This document shows, one piece after another, positions 17,756 through 26,323 of a stretch of 64,000 bases of DNA; position 1 is the stretch's first letter, and each line of letters opens with the position of its first letter. The notes under the pieces were generated by a model. That model saw only the letters and a program-made list of their open reading frames with translations, did no database searches and was not told the origin of the DNA. The stretch comes from Actinomyces marseillensis (lineage in GTDB: Bacteria; Actinomycetota; Actinomycetes; Actinomycetales; Actinomycetaceae): positions 398,290 through 462,289 of the forward strand of contig NZ_LT707420.1 in the NCBI RefSeq assembly GCF_900155605.1, read 5' to 3'. The position numbers and the translations under genes are program-made.

Positions 17756-17788
17756 CCCGCAGTATCTTTTGATGCTGCGGGTTTTTTC
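17756..17788 (+). terminator. intrinsic terminator after tRNA-Pro
   Basis: Stem CCCGCAGTATC/GATGCTGCGGG (11 bp with one G-U pair) around a TTTT loop, followed by six T residues: a textbook rho-independent terminator 8 bp after the tRNA. Confidence 0.9.
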
Positions 17789-17860
17789 TTACCCGTTTAC
17801 ACAGTCCCAACTTCTTCGTTGTCCGCGCACGCCGAGCACTTGCCCTGATAGCGTGGCGCT

Positions 17861-18625
17861 ATGAACGCTTCTCAACCAGCTCACCGCCCCTTCCTGGTGG
17901 CCGTCTGCCGTCCAGATGGCATTCTTGCGCGCGATGAACTGGCCTCGATGAAGGCTATCGGCAGTCTTGACGACCGTGATCTTCACGCTCTTCCCCTTGT
18001 CGATGAGGCATCACCTCACCCGGTGAGCGACATTGACCTTGAGCAGTACTCGGGCGTAATCATCACGGGTTCTCCCTTCGGATTCGAGCACCCGCACGAG
18101 AAGAAGACTGACGAACACCTGCGCGTAGAAGAACGAATTGATGCTCTTGCCGCCGTCCTCCTCAAGCGTGATTTCCCGACCTTTGGAATTTGCTTCGGCA
18201 TCCAATCCCTTGCACGAGCTTCCGGGGCTCCCCTTGTTCAGGGGTTCTCCGAAGATCTCCAAGCTCCTGAGATCACTTTGACCGAGGCCGGGCGCGTAGA
18301 TCCGCTCACCGGGGCTCTTCCCCCAAGCTTCTACGCATATACCGGGCATGCGGATGCCATCGGCGCCATTCCCACCGGCGCCGAGCTCTTGGCAACGGGC
18401 TCACGTTGCCACGTTCAGATCTTGCGTTGGGGCCACAATATCTACGGCACTCAATTCCATCCTGAAATTACGCGTGAAGGCATGCATCTTCGCATTGATA
18501 CCTACGGGGACACCTACTATCCTGCGGAAGAAAAGCCTGCCGTTATCGCGCGCTGCGATGCGGCAGATACACAACCCGCCCACGACCTTTTGGCATCGTT
18601 TATCCACCGTTACAAGCGAGCCTGA
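17861..18625 (+). CDS. class I glutamine amidotransferase-like protein
   Basis: A 254-residue stand-alone GATase1 domain. The nucleophile elbow is FGICFGIQS with Cys111; the catalytic His-Glu is in YGTQFHPEITREG. A GSPFGFEH segment supplies the oxyanion loop. Such proteins hydrolyse glutamine to deliver ammonia or act as gamma-glutamyl hydrolases; the partner is unclear. Immediately downstream is a GCS2-type glutamate-amine ligase (12 bp gap), suggesting a shared role in gamma-glutamyl metabolism. No Shine-Dalgarno; TAGCGT ends 6 nt before the ATG, compatible with a leaderless mRNA. Confidence 0.85.
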   Translation: MNASQPAHRPFLVAVCRPDGILARDELASMKAIGSLDDRDLHALPLVDEASPHPVSDIDLEQYSGVIITGSPFGFEHPHEKKTDEHLRVEERIDALAAVLLKRDFPTFGICFGIQSLARASGAPLVQGFSEDLQAPEITLTEAGRVDPLTGALPPSFYAYTGHADAIGAIPTGAELLATGSRCHVQILRWGHNIYGTQFHPEITREGMHLRIDTYGDTYYPAEEKPAVIARCDAADTQPAHDLLASFIHRYKRA

Positions 18626-18637
18626 CGAGGGGGAGCT

Positions 18638-19834
18638 ATGGCCATTTCTTTTGCTCAGTCCGAGCGTTCAACTTTGGGCGTGGAATGGGAACTCCAGCTG
18701 ATCGATGTCGATTCAGAAGATCTACGCCAGTGTGCGGGAGCCATCCTCAGTGAGATTTCGGCCCGCTATCCCGACGACACTCTCATCCACGGTGAGATGC
18801 TGCGAAACACGATCGAGTTGGTCTCGCGCAAACAAACCCGAGTGAGGGACGCGATTGCAGATCTCAATGAGGGACTCGATCTCTTACGCCCCGTGACGTC
18901 TGCGCTTCGCGTGGACCTGACCGGCGCAGGTTCGCATCCCTTTGCAAATCCCGCCCATCAGCGTGTTTCCGACTCTGAGCGCTATGCAGAACTCGTGAAT
19001 CGCACGCAGTTTTGGGGTCGCCAAATGCTGCTCTTCGGCACCCACGTCCACGTTGGGATCGAGGACCGCTCAAAGGTTCTTCCACTGCTTGGGTTCCTCG
19101 CAACCCACCTTGGCAGGCTCCAAGCACTCTCGGCCTCGTCGCCCTACTGGGCAAGCACGGACACGGGGTACTGCGACAACCGCGCGATGGTCTTCCAGCA
19201 GCTGCCTACCGCTGGAGTTCCGCAGCTCTTCACCAGGTGGGAAGAGCTTGAGGGCTATACCCAGGACATGAAGAAGACCGGAATCATCTCAAAGTTCGAT
19301 GAGATCCGCTGGGATATTCGCCCCTCGCCCAGGCTTGGGACCCTCGAGGTTCGCGTATGCGACTCTGCCTCCAATGTCGCCGAAATTGGCGCGATCACTG
19401 CACTGATCCACTGCCTCGTCGAATATGGCTCACGCATCCTGGACCGCGGCGAAGAACTGCCGAGGACATCGCCGTGGTTCCTCGCGGAAAACAAGTGGCG
19501 CGCGGCGCGATATGGAATGGATGCCGTCCTCATCGAAGACATCCACGGCAACGAACGGCATATTGACGATCTTCTTGATGAGACCGTGCGCGAACTGGAG
19601 CCCATCGCTGACGATCTTCAGTGCCAAGAAGAACTCGACTTCATCCACACGCTGCGCAGTGTCGGCGTGGGTTACCAGCGCCAGAAAGCGGTCGCCGATG
19701 GCTCTGGCAGTCTCGAGGCCGTCGTCGCTCACTTGCGCGCTGAGACCGCAGCTGGACGCCCGCTCGCCCCGCAGGTGACTGCTGGGACCACGACGGAAGG
19801 GGCACGTTCGCCTCGTCCGGGAAACCGGAAGTAA
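18638..19834 (+). CDS. glutamate-cysteine ligase family 2 (GCS2, YbdK-type) protein
   Basis: A 398-residue carboxylate-amine ligase. The N-terminus STLGVEWELQLID is the GCS2 ATP/Mg motif, followed by HGEMLRNTIELVS, LLFGTHVHVGIED and IRPSPRLGTLEVRVCDS, all typical of the YbdK/EgtA-like family that forms a gamma-glutamyl amide with ATP. GAGGGGGAGC lies just before the ATG. It is downstream of and probably co-transcribed with the amidotransferase-like gene. The last ~25 residues are low-complexity. Actinomycetes that lack mycothiol precursors may use it for other gamma-glutamyl compounds; the exact substrate cannot be read from sequence. Confidence 0.88.
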   Translation: MAISFAQSERSTLGVEWELQLIDVDSEDLRQCAGAILSEISARYPDDTLIHGEMLRNTIELVSRKQTRVRDAIADLNEGLDLLRPVTSALRVDLTGAGSHPFANPAHQRVSDSERYAELVNRTQFWGRQMLLFGTHVHVGIEDRSKVLPLLGFLATHLGRLQALSASSPYWASTDTGYCDNRAMVFQQLPTAGVPQLFTRWEELEGYTQDMKKTGIISKFDEIRWDIRPSPRLGTLEVRVCDSASNVAEIGAITALIHCLVEYGSRILDRGEELPRTSPWFLAENKWRAARYGMDAVLIEDIHGNERHIDDLLDETVRELEPIADDLQCQEELDFIHTLRSVGVGYQRQKAVADGSGSLEAVVAHLRAETAAGRPLAPQVTAGTTTEGARSPRPGNRK

Positions 19835-19846
19835 ACGCAGACAATG

Positions 19847-19888
19847 AAAGTGGGCGACGCAGCATTTCGCGCGCGTCGCCCACTTTTT
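19847..19888. terminator. terminator between convergent genes
   Basis: Perfect 14-bp stem (AAAGTGGGCGACGC at 19847-19860 with its complement at 19873-19886) followed by TT. It ends the GCS2 gene and lies 40 bp before the 3' end of the convergent transporter gene. Confidence 0.85.
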
Positions 19889-19926
19889 CGTGCCCGCAAA
19901 GAGCGGGACTATTGGTGAGATCTAGG

Positions 19927-20919
19927 TCAGCCCTGCTTGCCGAAACGGCGGAAGAACATGGCCAAGAGTGCACCGGAAAGGTTGTGCCAAACCGAGAAGA
20001 CTGCGCCGGGAAGCGCGGCCTCGGGGCTGAAGTACTTCGTTGCCAAGCCGGCTGCCAGACCCGAGTTCTGCATACCAACTTCGATTGCGGTCGTACGAGC
20101 TGCACGGTAATCGCCGCCCGAGATACGGCCTGCGAAGTATCCGAAGAAGTAGCCCAGCAGGTTGTGGAGGATGACCACGACGAAGACGATGAGTGCGGAT
20201 TCCATGATCTTGTCGGCGGACTTGCCAACGACTGCTGCCAGCACGTAGGAGATGCCAAGGACCGAGATCCAGGGAAGAGCCGGGAGGATCTTTTCAACGT
20301 AGCGACCGGCAAGCATACGGACGACGATGCCTGCGACGACGGGGATCAGAACGATCTGAACGATTGCGAGCGCCATGCTCTTTGCATCAACGGGCATGTA
20401 CTGACCGGCCAGCCACTTGGTGAGAAGGGGGGTCATGAAGGGCGCCAGAAGAGTGGAAATCGAGGTCATGGTCACCGAGAGTGCAACGTCACCCTTAGCC
20501 AAGTAAGAGATGACATTCGAGGCAGTGCCACCCGGGGCACAACCGACCAAGATGACGCCGGCTGCAATTGCCGGATCGAGGTGGAGCAGCTTGGCCAGAA
20601 GAAAGGCAACTCCAGGCATGATCACATACTGCGCGATAACACCGACGATGACGGGCAGGGGGCGCTTCACGACAAGGGCAAAGTCGGGAAGGGTCAGGGT
20701 CAAGCCCATGCCGAACATGATGATGCCCAGGCCGATGTTCACACCCGAGGCGAGCTTTGCTGCATGGGTCGGGAAAATCAGACCCAGAGCGAATGCCGCA
20801 ATAATGATGAGCGGAAATACGGTAACCGCAATGCGGGCAGAACGATCTTCTTGAGAAAGCTCGGGCTTGGCGGCAACCGAGGATGGGACGGTTTCTTCGC
20901 GTGTATCGTTTGTTGACAT
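19927..20919 (-). CDS. bile acid:sodium symporter (BASS) family transporter
   Basis: A 330-residue membrane protein with nine or ten hydrophobic helices after a ~28-residue polar N-terminus. The family signature VGCAPGGTASNVISYLAKGD (crossover with Na+ site residues) and the later EVGMQNSGLAAGLATKYF motif identify the BASS/SBF family. These proteins import organic anions such as bile acids, pantoate or keto acids with Na+. The substrate cannot be assigned. It is monocistronic between two intergenic regions, divergent from the YwiC-like gene. Confidence 0.9.
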   Translation of the reverse strand: MSTNDTREETVPSSVAAKPELSQEDRSARIAVTVFPLIIIAAFALGLIFPTHAAKLASGVNIGLGIIMFGMGLTLTLPDFALVVKRPLPVIVGVIAQYVIMPGVAFLLAKLLHLDPAIAAGVILVGCAPGGTASNVISYLAKGDVALSVTMTSISTLLAPFMTPLLTKWLAGQYMPVDAKSMALAIVQIVLIPVVAGIVVRMLAGRYVEKILPALPWISVLGISYVLAAVVGKSADKIMESALIVFVVVILHNLLGYFFGYFAGRISGGDYRAARTTAIEVGMQNSGLAAGLATKYFSPEAALPGAVFSVWHNLSGALLAMFFRRFGKQG

Positions 20920-21052
20920 ACCTATAACATTGCGCCGAGAATTCAGTTCGCGAAAATTTCATCTCAGAGCATGGGATATCGGTGAGCGCGGGCACATTTT
21001 CCGCGTATTTCTTAGGTTTCCCTAAGTGAATAGGCCCACTACACTGTTGCCC

Positions 21053-21850
21053 ATGAATCAACGTGGCTCGAAGATGCGAAGCTTGGTCCGGCACGGGTGG
21101 CTCTCAAACGAACACGGCGCCTGGGTCATGACCATTCTTCCGATCGCTGTCGGAATATGCACTGTCCATCCCCAGCCCATTCAATTCCTGCTCCTTGCAG
21201 CCTGGACCGCCGCCTATTGCAGCTTCCATGCTCTGAGCCTGTACTGGTCAGCCTCTCCCAAGCGCCGCCGCACCTACCTTCCGGCTTTCCTCACCTGGGC
21301 GAGCATAGCTGTCGTGTGCGGGGTTCCGATTATTGTCATGCGCCCGCATGCCATCGCACGGATCATCATTCCCATCACCCTTTTTTGCGCAGTTGCGACT
21401 TACGAGGCCTTCCGCAAGCGCCGCCGCTCCATTGCCTCCCATGTGTCGAGCGTTCTTGCGAGTTCGTGCACCCTCCCCCTGTCGATCTGGATTACCTCAG
21501 AGAGCTATTCGCAGTACAAACTGTGGTGCGCAGCGGTAGCCGTCGCCGCCTACATGCTGGGGTCTATCGTCTACGTCCGCTCCCTCATCCGCGGGGCAAA
21601 TAAGCCATCGGTGTATATCGTCTCCGTTGCCTGGCACTTGGCACTTGTGGTCGCATGCCTGATCGGAGTGCTCATGCATGTTCTTCCCGGCGGAGTACTT
21701 CTGGCTTTCGTCGTGATCGCCCTGCGCGCGATCCTTATCCCCGCACTGCGTAAGATCAAGCACCTCAAGATCCCTCCCCTGATCATCGGTCTTGGGGAAT
21801 ACGTCTCCTGTGCCTGTCTCTTCTCGGCGGTCCTGGCAATCGTCGCCTAG
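21053..21850 (+). CDS. YwiC-like integral membrane protein
   Basis: A 265-residue membrane protein with about seven hydrophobic helices. The N-terminal WLSNEHGAWVMTILP is the conserved HGAW signature of the YwiC-like family, whose function is unknown. The ATG at 21053 is chosen over a GTG at 21026: TACACT ends 7 nt before it and no Shine-Dalgarno exists, consistent with a leaderless start. Basic loops (SPKRRRTY, FRKRRRS) are likely cytoplasmic. Confidence 0.8.
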   Translation: MNQRGSKMRSLVRHGWLSNEHGAWVMTILPIAVGICTVHPQPIQFLLLAAWTAAYCSFHALSLYWSASPKRRRTYLPAFLTWASIAVVCGVPIIVMRPHAIARIIIPITLFCAVATYEAFRKRRRSIASHVSSVLASSCTLPLSIWITSESYSQYKLWCAAVAVAAYMLGSIVYVRSLIRGANKPSVYIVSVAWHLALVVACLIGVLMHVLPGGVLLAFVVIALRAILIPALRKIKHLKIPPLIIGLGEYVSCACLFSAVLAIVA

Positions 21851-21883
21851 TCGACTATTACCCGATCGGCGATAATGGGGCGT

Positions 21884-22264
21884 ATGAACTTTATTCTGCG
21901 TCTCATTGGAACGGCGCTGGGCCTATGGGTCTCAGCTGCTCTTGTCCCGGGAATTACCATTGCGCGCGGTACATCCCTAACGGAAACCGTCGTCATCTTG
22001 GGTTTGATTGCACTGGTATTCACCGTCGTAAACTCCATTGTTCGACCTCTCATTCAGATTCTTACCTTCCCGCTCTACATCCTCACCTTCGGCCTTTTCG
22101 CCCTGATCACAAACGGCATTGGCTTCCTGGTGGCGGGTTCGATTGCAGACTCCATGGGCCTGCCCTTCTCCGTTTCCGGCCTTGGCGCGGCCGTCATTGG
22201 TGCCATCATTACCGCTGTTGTCTCCTCGCTTTTTGGAGGACTCACGGGCGCTAAGAAGAAGTAA
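21884..22264 (+). CDS. phage-holin-4 superfamily (YvlD-like) membrane protein
   Basis: A 126-residue protein with four hydrophobic helices and the conserved segment VNSIVRPLIQILTFPLYILT typical of the YvlD/holin-4 superfamily. Despite the family name these are chromosomal membrane proteins, not phage holins. The ATG at 21884 has GATAAT ending 7 nt upstream and no Shine-Dalgarno, again a leaderless pattern. The C-terminus is GAKKK. It follows the YwiC-like gene by 33 bp. Confidence 0.85.
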   Translation: MNFILRLIGTALGLWVSAALVPGITIARGTSLTETVVILGLIALVFTVVNSIVRPLIQILTFPLYILTFGLFALITNGIGFLVAGSIADSMGLPFSVSGLGAAVIGAIITAVVSSLFGGLTGAKKK

Positions 22265-22296
22265 TTCACCAGTGCCGTCTGGCCTCGAGCCACTTC

Positions 22297-23913
22297 TTAA
22301 GAAACTCGGCGGGTATCAAAAATGTAGGAACGCGTGCGCGTCGCCTCGGTGATACCCAGCCGAGTTCTTCTTTCCTCTTCCCAGTGAAGCACGTCCTCGA
22401 TATTGCGATAGCGGCTCGCGTCCACCGATTCGCACTCTCGAATTGCTTCGGTGTAGGTCGCAATATCGTGAGCGGCAATGGGATTGTCCTGCCCTTGTTT
22501 CCTCTCTAAGTGCTCACTGTCAAAATGCAGGGTCAATGCGTGGCCGCGATTCGCATTCGCTCCACCGTCAAGTGCGGGGACAATGTCACGCGTGTTTTCC
22601 ATATTCAGCATGGGAACACTTGAGTCGGGATGGAATCCCGCGACCGGTGACCCTGCGGTCAGCACCGAGGCAACGCGGTAGTGCGAGCGCACCTGCGGAT
22701 CTGCGGCCAACTGTGCGGCAATAATCCCACCTTGAGAGTGACCCACAAACTCAACGGGCTCATCGGACTTGATCCCCGCCATATCCATAGAAGTTTTTAC
22801 TGCCCTGAGCTGATCGGAATTCGATTGCCCAACTGCTTGAAGATTCGTCAGCATATCTTGGGGATTATCTTCGCCCGGCCCCCACTTTTGCGTCCCCCTG
22901 ATCATGACCGACCACGCTCGATGCTCCCTTCCATCACTGTCTACCGTCACGTGCTGAAGAATTTCAATTTGCCCCTCGTCTGCACTGGAGCGAAGTTGCC
23001 CGATACGTTCCAACGCCTCCGAAGCCTTCAACGGGGTTTCGACCTTCTCCAGCTTGGAACCCGCCTGGGGACGCGAAACCTGCGATTGAGGAGAGGCAGT
23101 ATGCGGTGGATAAGCTGCTACAGCGTTAACCGCATAGACGACCGCGCCGAAAGAACCGCAATATTCCGTCGGGCGCCCTCCCTGCGCAACTCCCAAGAGT
23201 ACTTGGCTTGTCGGCCCAGACGGCGCGTCATCGGGAAGGTTCTGCGCTGAAATCCTCACCCCCGAGTGCCGACCAAACATCAACCATCCCATTGCTGCAT
23301 ACAGCGTTGACATCTGTGCAGCAGCATCTCGAGTAACCTCAACGTCCGAACGCGATGAAGTCCCATTGACCAGCCGAGATAGTTCAGCAACATCCATTTG
23401 TGTACGTAACCCCAAAAACGCATCCGATGGCTGGTAAACAAAGGACAACCCATGGGTGCTAATCGTTCCTATCCCATGAAAGACGCCAAGCGGCGCAAAG
23501 AGGAAAGGAGCATAAGGATTGAGGTATTTGCCCAGACCTGCGATCTTTCGCGATGCCGTCAATCCTCCCGCCCACGAAAGCTCTCCCATGCTGCCGCCCA
23601 GCCTGCGCACGGTTTTCTGGTAGGAAGCGGCGTCGGCCTCGGCAGCGGCATGGATGGACGCAACGTAAGCAAGCCTGTCCGCACAACTACCAATCTGCTC
23701 GCTCAGTTGTGCACCCAGAGCACACAGACGTTGCAAAGCGCCCCCACACTGATGTGCACACAACTCCTGATTGAGCGAATGCGCCGCATCGAGCTGACTA
23801 TCAAGGGCCTCGCGAATCCTTCGCAGGAATAGAACATCATCGACAAGCGCCTCAGTATCGATGCGCGTTGTATCCGAAGAAACCACCATCCATGACACGC
23901 ACTGCCCACTCAT
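22297..23913 (-). CDS. large GxSxG alpha/beta hydrolase with helical N-terminal domain
   Basis: A 538-residue protein. Residues ~1-130 are helical and polar, resembling WXG/LXG-type helical hairpins in pattern (alternating Leu/Ala, ending GGSMGELSW). The C-terminal half has a lipase-like core: MIRGTQKWG, then QDMLTNLQAVG, nucleophile elbow FVGHSQGGIIAAQ (Ser393), TAGSPVAG and an acid-loop candidate NTRDIVPALDGG. No signal peptide is seen. The gene overlaps by 4 nt (23910-23913) an upstream 76-residue WXG100-like gene, so the two are coupled. The core matches that of the hydrolase at 26323-27708 across purB. Substrate and location unknown; lipase/esterase activity is an inference from the motif. 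Confidence 0.7.
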   Translation of the reverse strand: MSGQCVSWMVVSSDTTRIDTEALVDDVLFLRRIREALDSQLDAAHSLNQELCAHQCGGALQRLCALGAQLSEQIGSCADRLAYVASIHAAAEADAASYQKTVRRLGGSMGELSWAGGLTASRKIAGLGKYLNPYAPFLFAPLGVFHGIGTISTHGLSFVYQPSDAFLGLRTQMDVAELSRLVNGTSSRSDVEVTRDAAAQMSTLYAAMGWLMFGRHSGVRISAQNLPDDAPSGPTSQVLLGVAQGGRPTEYCGSFGAVVYAVNAVAAYPPHTASPQSQVSRPQAGSKLEKVETPLKASEALERIGQLRSSADEGQIEILQHVTVDSDGREHRAWSVMIRGTQKWGPGEDNPQDMLTNLQAVGQSNSDQLRAVKTSMDMAGIKSDEPVEFVGHSQGGIIAAQLAADPQVRSHYRVASVLTAGSPVAGFHPDSSVPMLNMENTRDIVPALDGGANANRGHALTLHFDSEHLERKQGQDNPIAAHDIATYTEAIRECESVDASRYRNIEDVLHWEEERRTRLGITEATRTRSYIFDTRRVS

Positions 23914-24140
23914 GTCTGAGCCCCCGCTGCCGCGCTCTCAATTTCGGCTAGGTCGCGCACTTCGATTGCCAACGCCGCCCACACCCGACAGTCATTGCGA
24001 ATCTGCTCAATTTCTGCGCGCGCCCCTTCACTTCCCTGCCCCGTCCACGAATCAAAAGAATGAGCACGCAGTTCTTCGCTGATCGCAACGCAATTGTCTT
24101 CAATCACCTTCAGTGACTGGCACACCGCAATGAACCACAT
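23910..24140 (-). CDS. WXG100-like small helical protein
   Basis: A 76-residue protein predicted as two helices joined by a turn containing SWTGQGSEGAR, i.e. a W-x-G motif at the middle, with Ala/Glu-rich helices on either side. That size and layout match WXG100/ESAT-6-like proteins. Its stop overlaps the start of the hydrolase gene (ATGA), so the products are likely made stoichiometrically and may bind one another. TAGGCT ends 6 nt before the ATG with no Shine-Dalgarno, suggesting a leaderless mRNA. No type VII secretion ATPase or membrane gene lies in the window. The family call rests on one motif and predicted structure. Confidence 0.55.
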   Translation of the reverse strand: MWFIAVCQSLKVIEDNCVAISEELRAHSFDSWTGQGSEGARAEIEQIRNDCRVWAALAIEVRDLAEIESAAAGAQT

Positions 24141-24290
24141 GAGCTCAGCCTAAAATTGCCTACCCCGCCCCCACAGAGCGCACCAAAAATCTGTGGAAAA
24201 CGCCGATGACGGTGCATCCCTGTGGATAGACCTTCCCTCTGACGCGAGCGCCCGCATGGCACGATGCCGCAGGTCTGAGATGATTAAGAC

Positions 24291-25757
24291 ATGACATCGC
24301 AGCAGGAATCCATGTTTTCACCCGAGACCGGATATGCAGACTTGGCAGCAGCAGGCCAAGCTTTGTCGCCCCTCGATGGCCGCTATCGCCAGCACACGCA
24401 GGAACTGACCCAGTACCTCTCCGAGGCCGCGCTCAACCGCACCCGCATCTATGTTGAGATCGAGTGGATGATTGAGCTACTTCGCCGCGGGGTCATTGCC
24501 CACGCTCCCTTGCTCTCTGACGCTGAGGTCGACTACTTGCGCGCGCTTCCGCGGGAATTCAACGCTGATTCCATTGCCGAACTCGCCCAAATCGAAGCCG
24601 AAACCCGTCACGACGTCAAAGCAGTCGAGTACTACATCGACAATCGACTTGAAGAAGCGCGTTCCCTCCTTGGTCCCGATACGGTCCTTCCCCAGCTGCG
24701 TCCTCTGGTTCACATCTTCGCGACCTCCGAAGACATCAATAACCTTGCACACGCGCTGAACATTCAAGCCGCAGTCCGCCAGGTCTGGTTGCCGCGCGCA
24801 CGTGGACTTCTCGCGCGCTTACTTGATTGTGCCGAGGCCGGCGCCGGTATCCCCATGCTTGCGCGAACACACGGTCAGCCGGCGACTCCGGTCACGATCG
24901 GCAAGGAATTGGCTGTCTTCGTCTACCGACTTTCCCGCCAAATTTCACGCATCGAAGACACTGAGTACCTGGGGAAGATGAACGGTGCGACGGGCACCTG
25001 GGCAGCGCACCGCGTCGCCTTGCCCGCTGTCCCGTGGCCACTGCTCACGAAGGACTTTGTTGAACGGCTGGGATTGTCGTGGAATCCGCTGACAACTCAG
25101 ATCGAGTCCCATGACTGGCAAAGCGAACTCTACAGCGATATTTCGCGCTTTGGTCGCATCGCCCACAACCTTGCAACGGATTGCTGGACCTACATTTCCA
25201 TGGGCTACTTCCACCAAAAGTTGGGTGCTCAGGGTTCCACGGGCTCTTCGACGATGCCTCACAAGGTCAATCCGATTCGCTTCGAGAATGCTGAGGCTAA
25301 CTTTGAGATCGCCTCATCTCTTCTTGAAACGCTTGCGGCAACCCTGGTGACCTCGCGACTTCAGCGTGATCTCACGGATTCGTCAACCCAGCGTAATATC
25401 GGCGTTGCCCTTGGCCACTCTCTTGTCGCAATCGATAATTTGACCCGCGGCCTTGAGGGCATTGAGTTGAACGCCCAGATCATGTCCGCCGAGCTCGATG
25501 AGCATTGGGAAGTGATTTCCGAGGCCATTCAGCAGGTGATGCGTCTTGCTTCCCTTGAGGGACGTCAGGGGATGGACAACCCTTATGAGCGCATGAAGGA
25601 ACTCACTCGCGGACACGATATCGACGCCACTCGCCTGCGCGATTTCGTTTCATCGCTGGATCTTCCTCAGGACGCGAAAGACCGACTGATGGAGCTCACT
25701 CCCGCGAGTTATACCGGGTATGCCCCAGACATGGTTGAGTGGATCAGCGCCGAGTAG
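24291..25757 (+). CDS. purB: adenylosuccinate lyase
   Basis: A 488-residue fumarase/aspartase-superfamily enzyme. Characteristic segments: LSPLDGRYRQHT (N-terminal PurB signature), LARTHGQPATPVTIGKEL (catalytic His), and the mobile signature loop GSSTMPHKVNPIRFENAE with the catalytic Ser. PurB cleaves SAICAR to AICAR and adenylosuccinate to AMP in purine synthesis. The length is slightly above the E. coli-type enzyme because of an N-terminal ~20-residue extension. It stands alone between two unrelated leftward hydrolase loci. Confidence 0.95.
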   Translation: MTSQQESMFSPETGYADLAAAGQALSPLDGRYRQHTQELTQYLSEAALNRTRIYVEIEWMIELLRRGVIAHAPLLSDAEVDYLRALPREFNADSIAELAQIEAETRHDVKAVEYYIDNRLEEARSLLGPDTVLPQLRPLVHIFATSEDINNLAHALNIQAAVRQVWLPRARGLLARLLDCAEAGAGIPMLARTHGQPATPVTIGKELAVFVYRLSRQISRIEDTEYLGKMNGATGTWAAHRVALPAVPWPLLTKDFVERLGLSWNPLTTQIESHDWQSELYSDISRFGRIAHNLATDCWTYISMGYFHQKLGAQGSTGSSTMPHKVNPIRFENAEANFEIASSLLETLAATLVTSRLQRDLTDSSTQRNIGVALGHSLVAIDNLTRGLEGIELNAQIMSAELDEHWEVISEAIQQVMRLASLEGRQGMDNPYERMKELTRGHDIDATRLRDFVSSLDLPQDAKDRLMELTPASYTGYAPDMVEWISAE

Positions 25758-25774
25758 AGTCGCTTCCCGCTTCC

Positions 25775-26323
25775 TTAGGCGGGTGTCCATCCTCGGTCGA
25801 TAGCCGGGGCTCCGAGTCGTTCGAAGAGTTCTTCGGGGCGTACCTGGAGCGCAGAGTAGCCGAGGTCCCGCATATCGACTGTGTCTTCGCCATTGACGCT
25901 CATGCGTCCTTGGATGCCGATTGGTGCAATTTCGGGGTTCTTCCACACGGCGCGCACCACAGCCTCAAGGAGCTTCCGGGCAAAGTCGACGCGATCATCA
26001 TCTATTGGCTGATTTTCTTCCATGTTGATCGAAAAGCTCACCATGGTCGGTTTCCCAAAACCTTCGTTGACCTGAACCTGGCAACTTGTACACACCCACT
26101 GCGGCGTACTTTGTTCAAGCGCGTCTTCGATCAAGGCTTGGAAACGTTCGGATCGCCCGCTTCGATCCGTCGGACGCAAGCGCGTGAGTGCCGCCCCCAC
26201 CCCGAGGCTTGCCACACCCAAGGCGGCAAGACCGAGTCGGTTGGATATACGAGGAAGTGAAATCTGCTCTGCCCCTTGCTGGACAATCCCAAGGATTCGC
26301 GCAATTGAACGATTCTGCGCCAT
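25775..26323 (-). CDS. unrecognised membrane-anchored protein linked to a hydrolase gene
   Basis: A 182-residue protein. A hydrophobic helix (LGLAALGVASLGVGAALTRL, residues ~30-49) follows a short polar N-terminus, and the remainder is a soluble domain with the segments WVCTSCQVQV, MVSFSINMEEN and VDMRDLGYSALQVRPEELFERLG. The CxxC pair could form a disulfide or bind metal. It overlaps by 1 nt (TGATG) the stop of the upstream GxSxG hydrolase, so the two are co-translated; it may be a partner, chaperone or activity modulator. No family is recognised. Confidence 0.6.
   Translation of the reverse strand: MAQNRSIARILGIVQQGAEQISLPRISNRLGLAALGVASLGVGAALTRLRPTDRSGRSERFQALIEDALEQSTPQWVCTSCQVQVNEGFGKPTMVSFSINMEENQPIDDDRVDFARKLLEAVVRAVWKNPEIAPIGIQGRMSVNGEDTVDMRDLGYSALQVRPEELFERLGAPAIDRGWTPA

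Noticed and set aside
19912-20916. Long open frame antisense to the BASS transporter
   Set aside because: The opposite strand encodes a complete transporter with family signatures; the antisense product is low-complexity and histidine/aspartate-rich.
21884-22264. Possible prophage remnant because of the holin-like name
   Set aside because: The holin-4/YvlD superfamily is mostly chromosomal; no other phage gene or att site is nearby.
22297-24140. A full type VII secretion locus
   Set aside because: Only a WXG-like protein and a hydrolase are present; there is no EccC/EssC ATPase, EccB/D or mycosin gene in the window.
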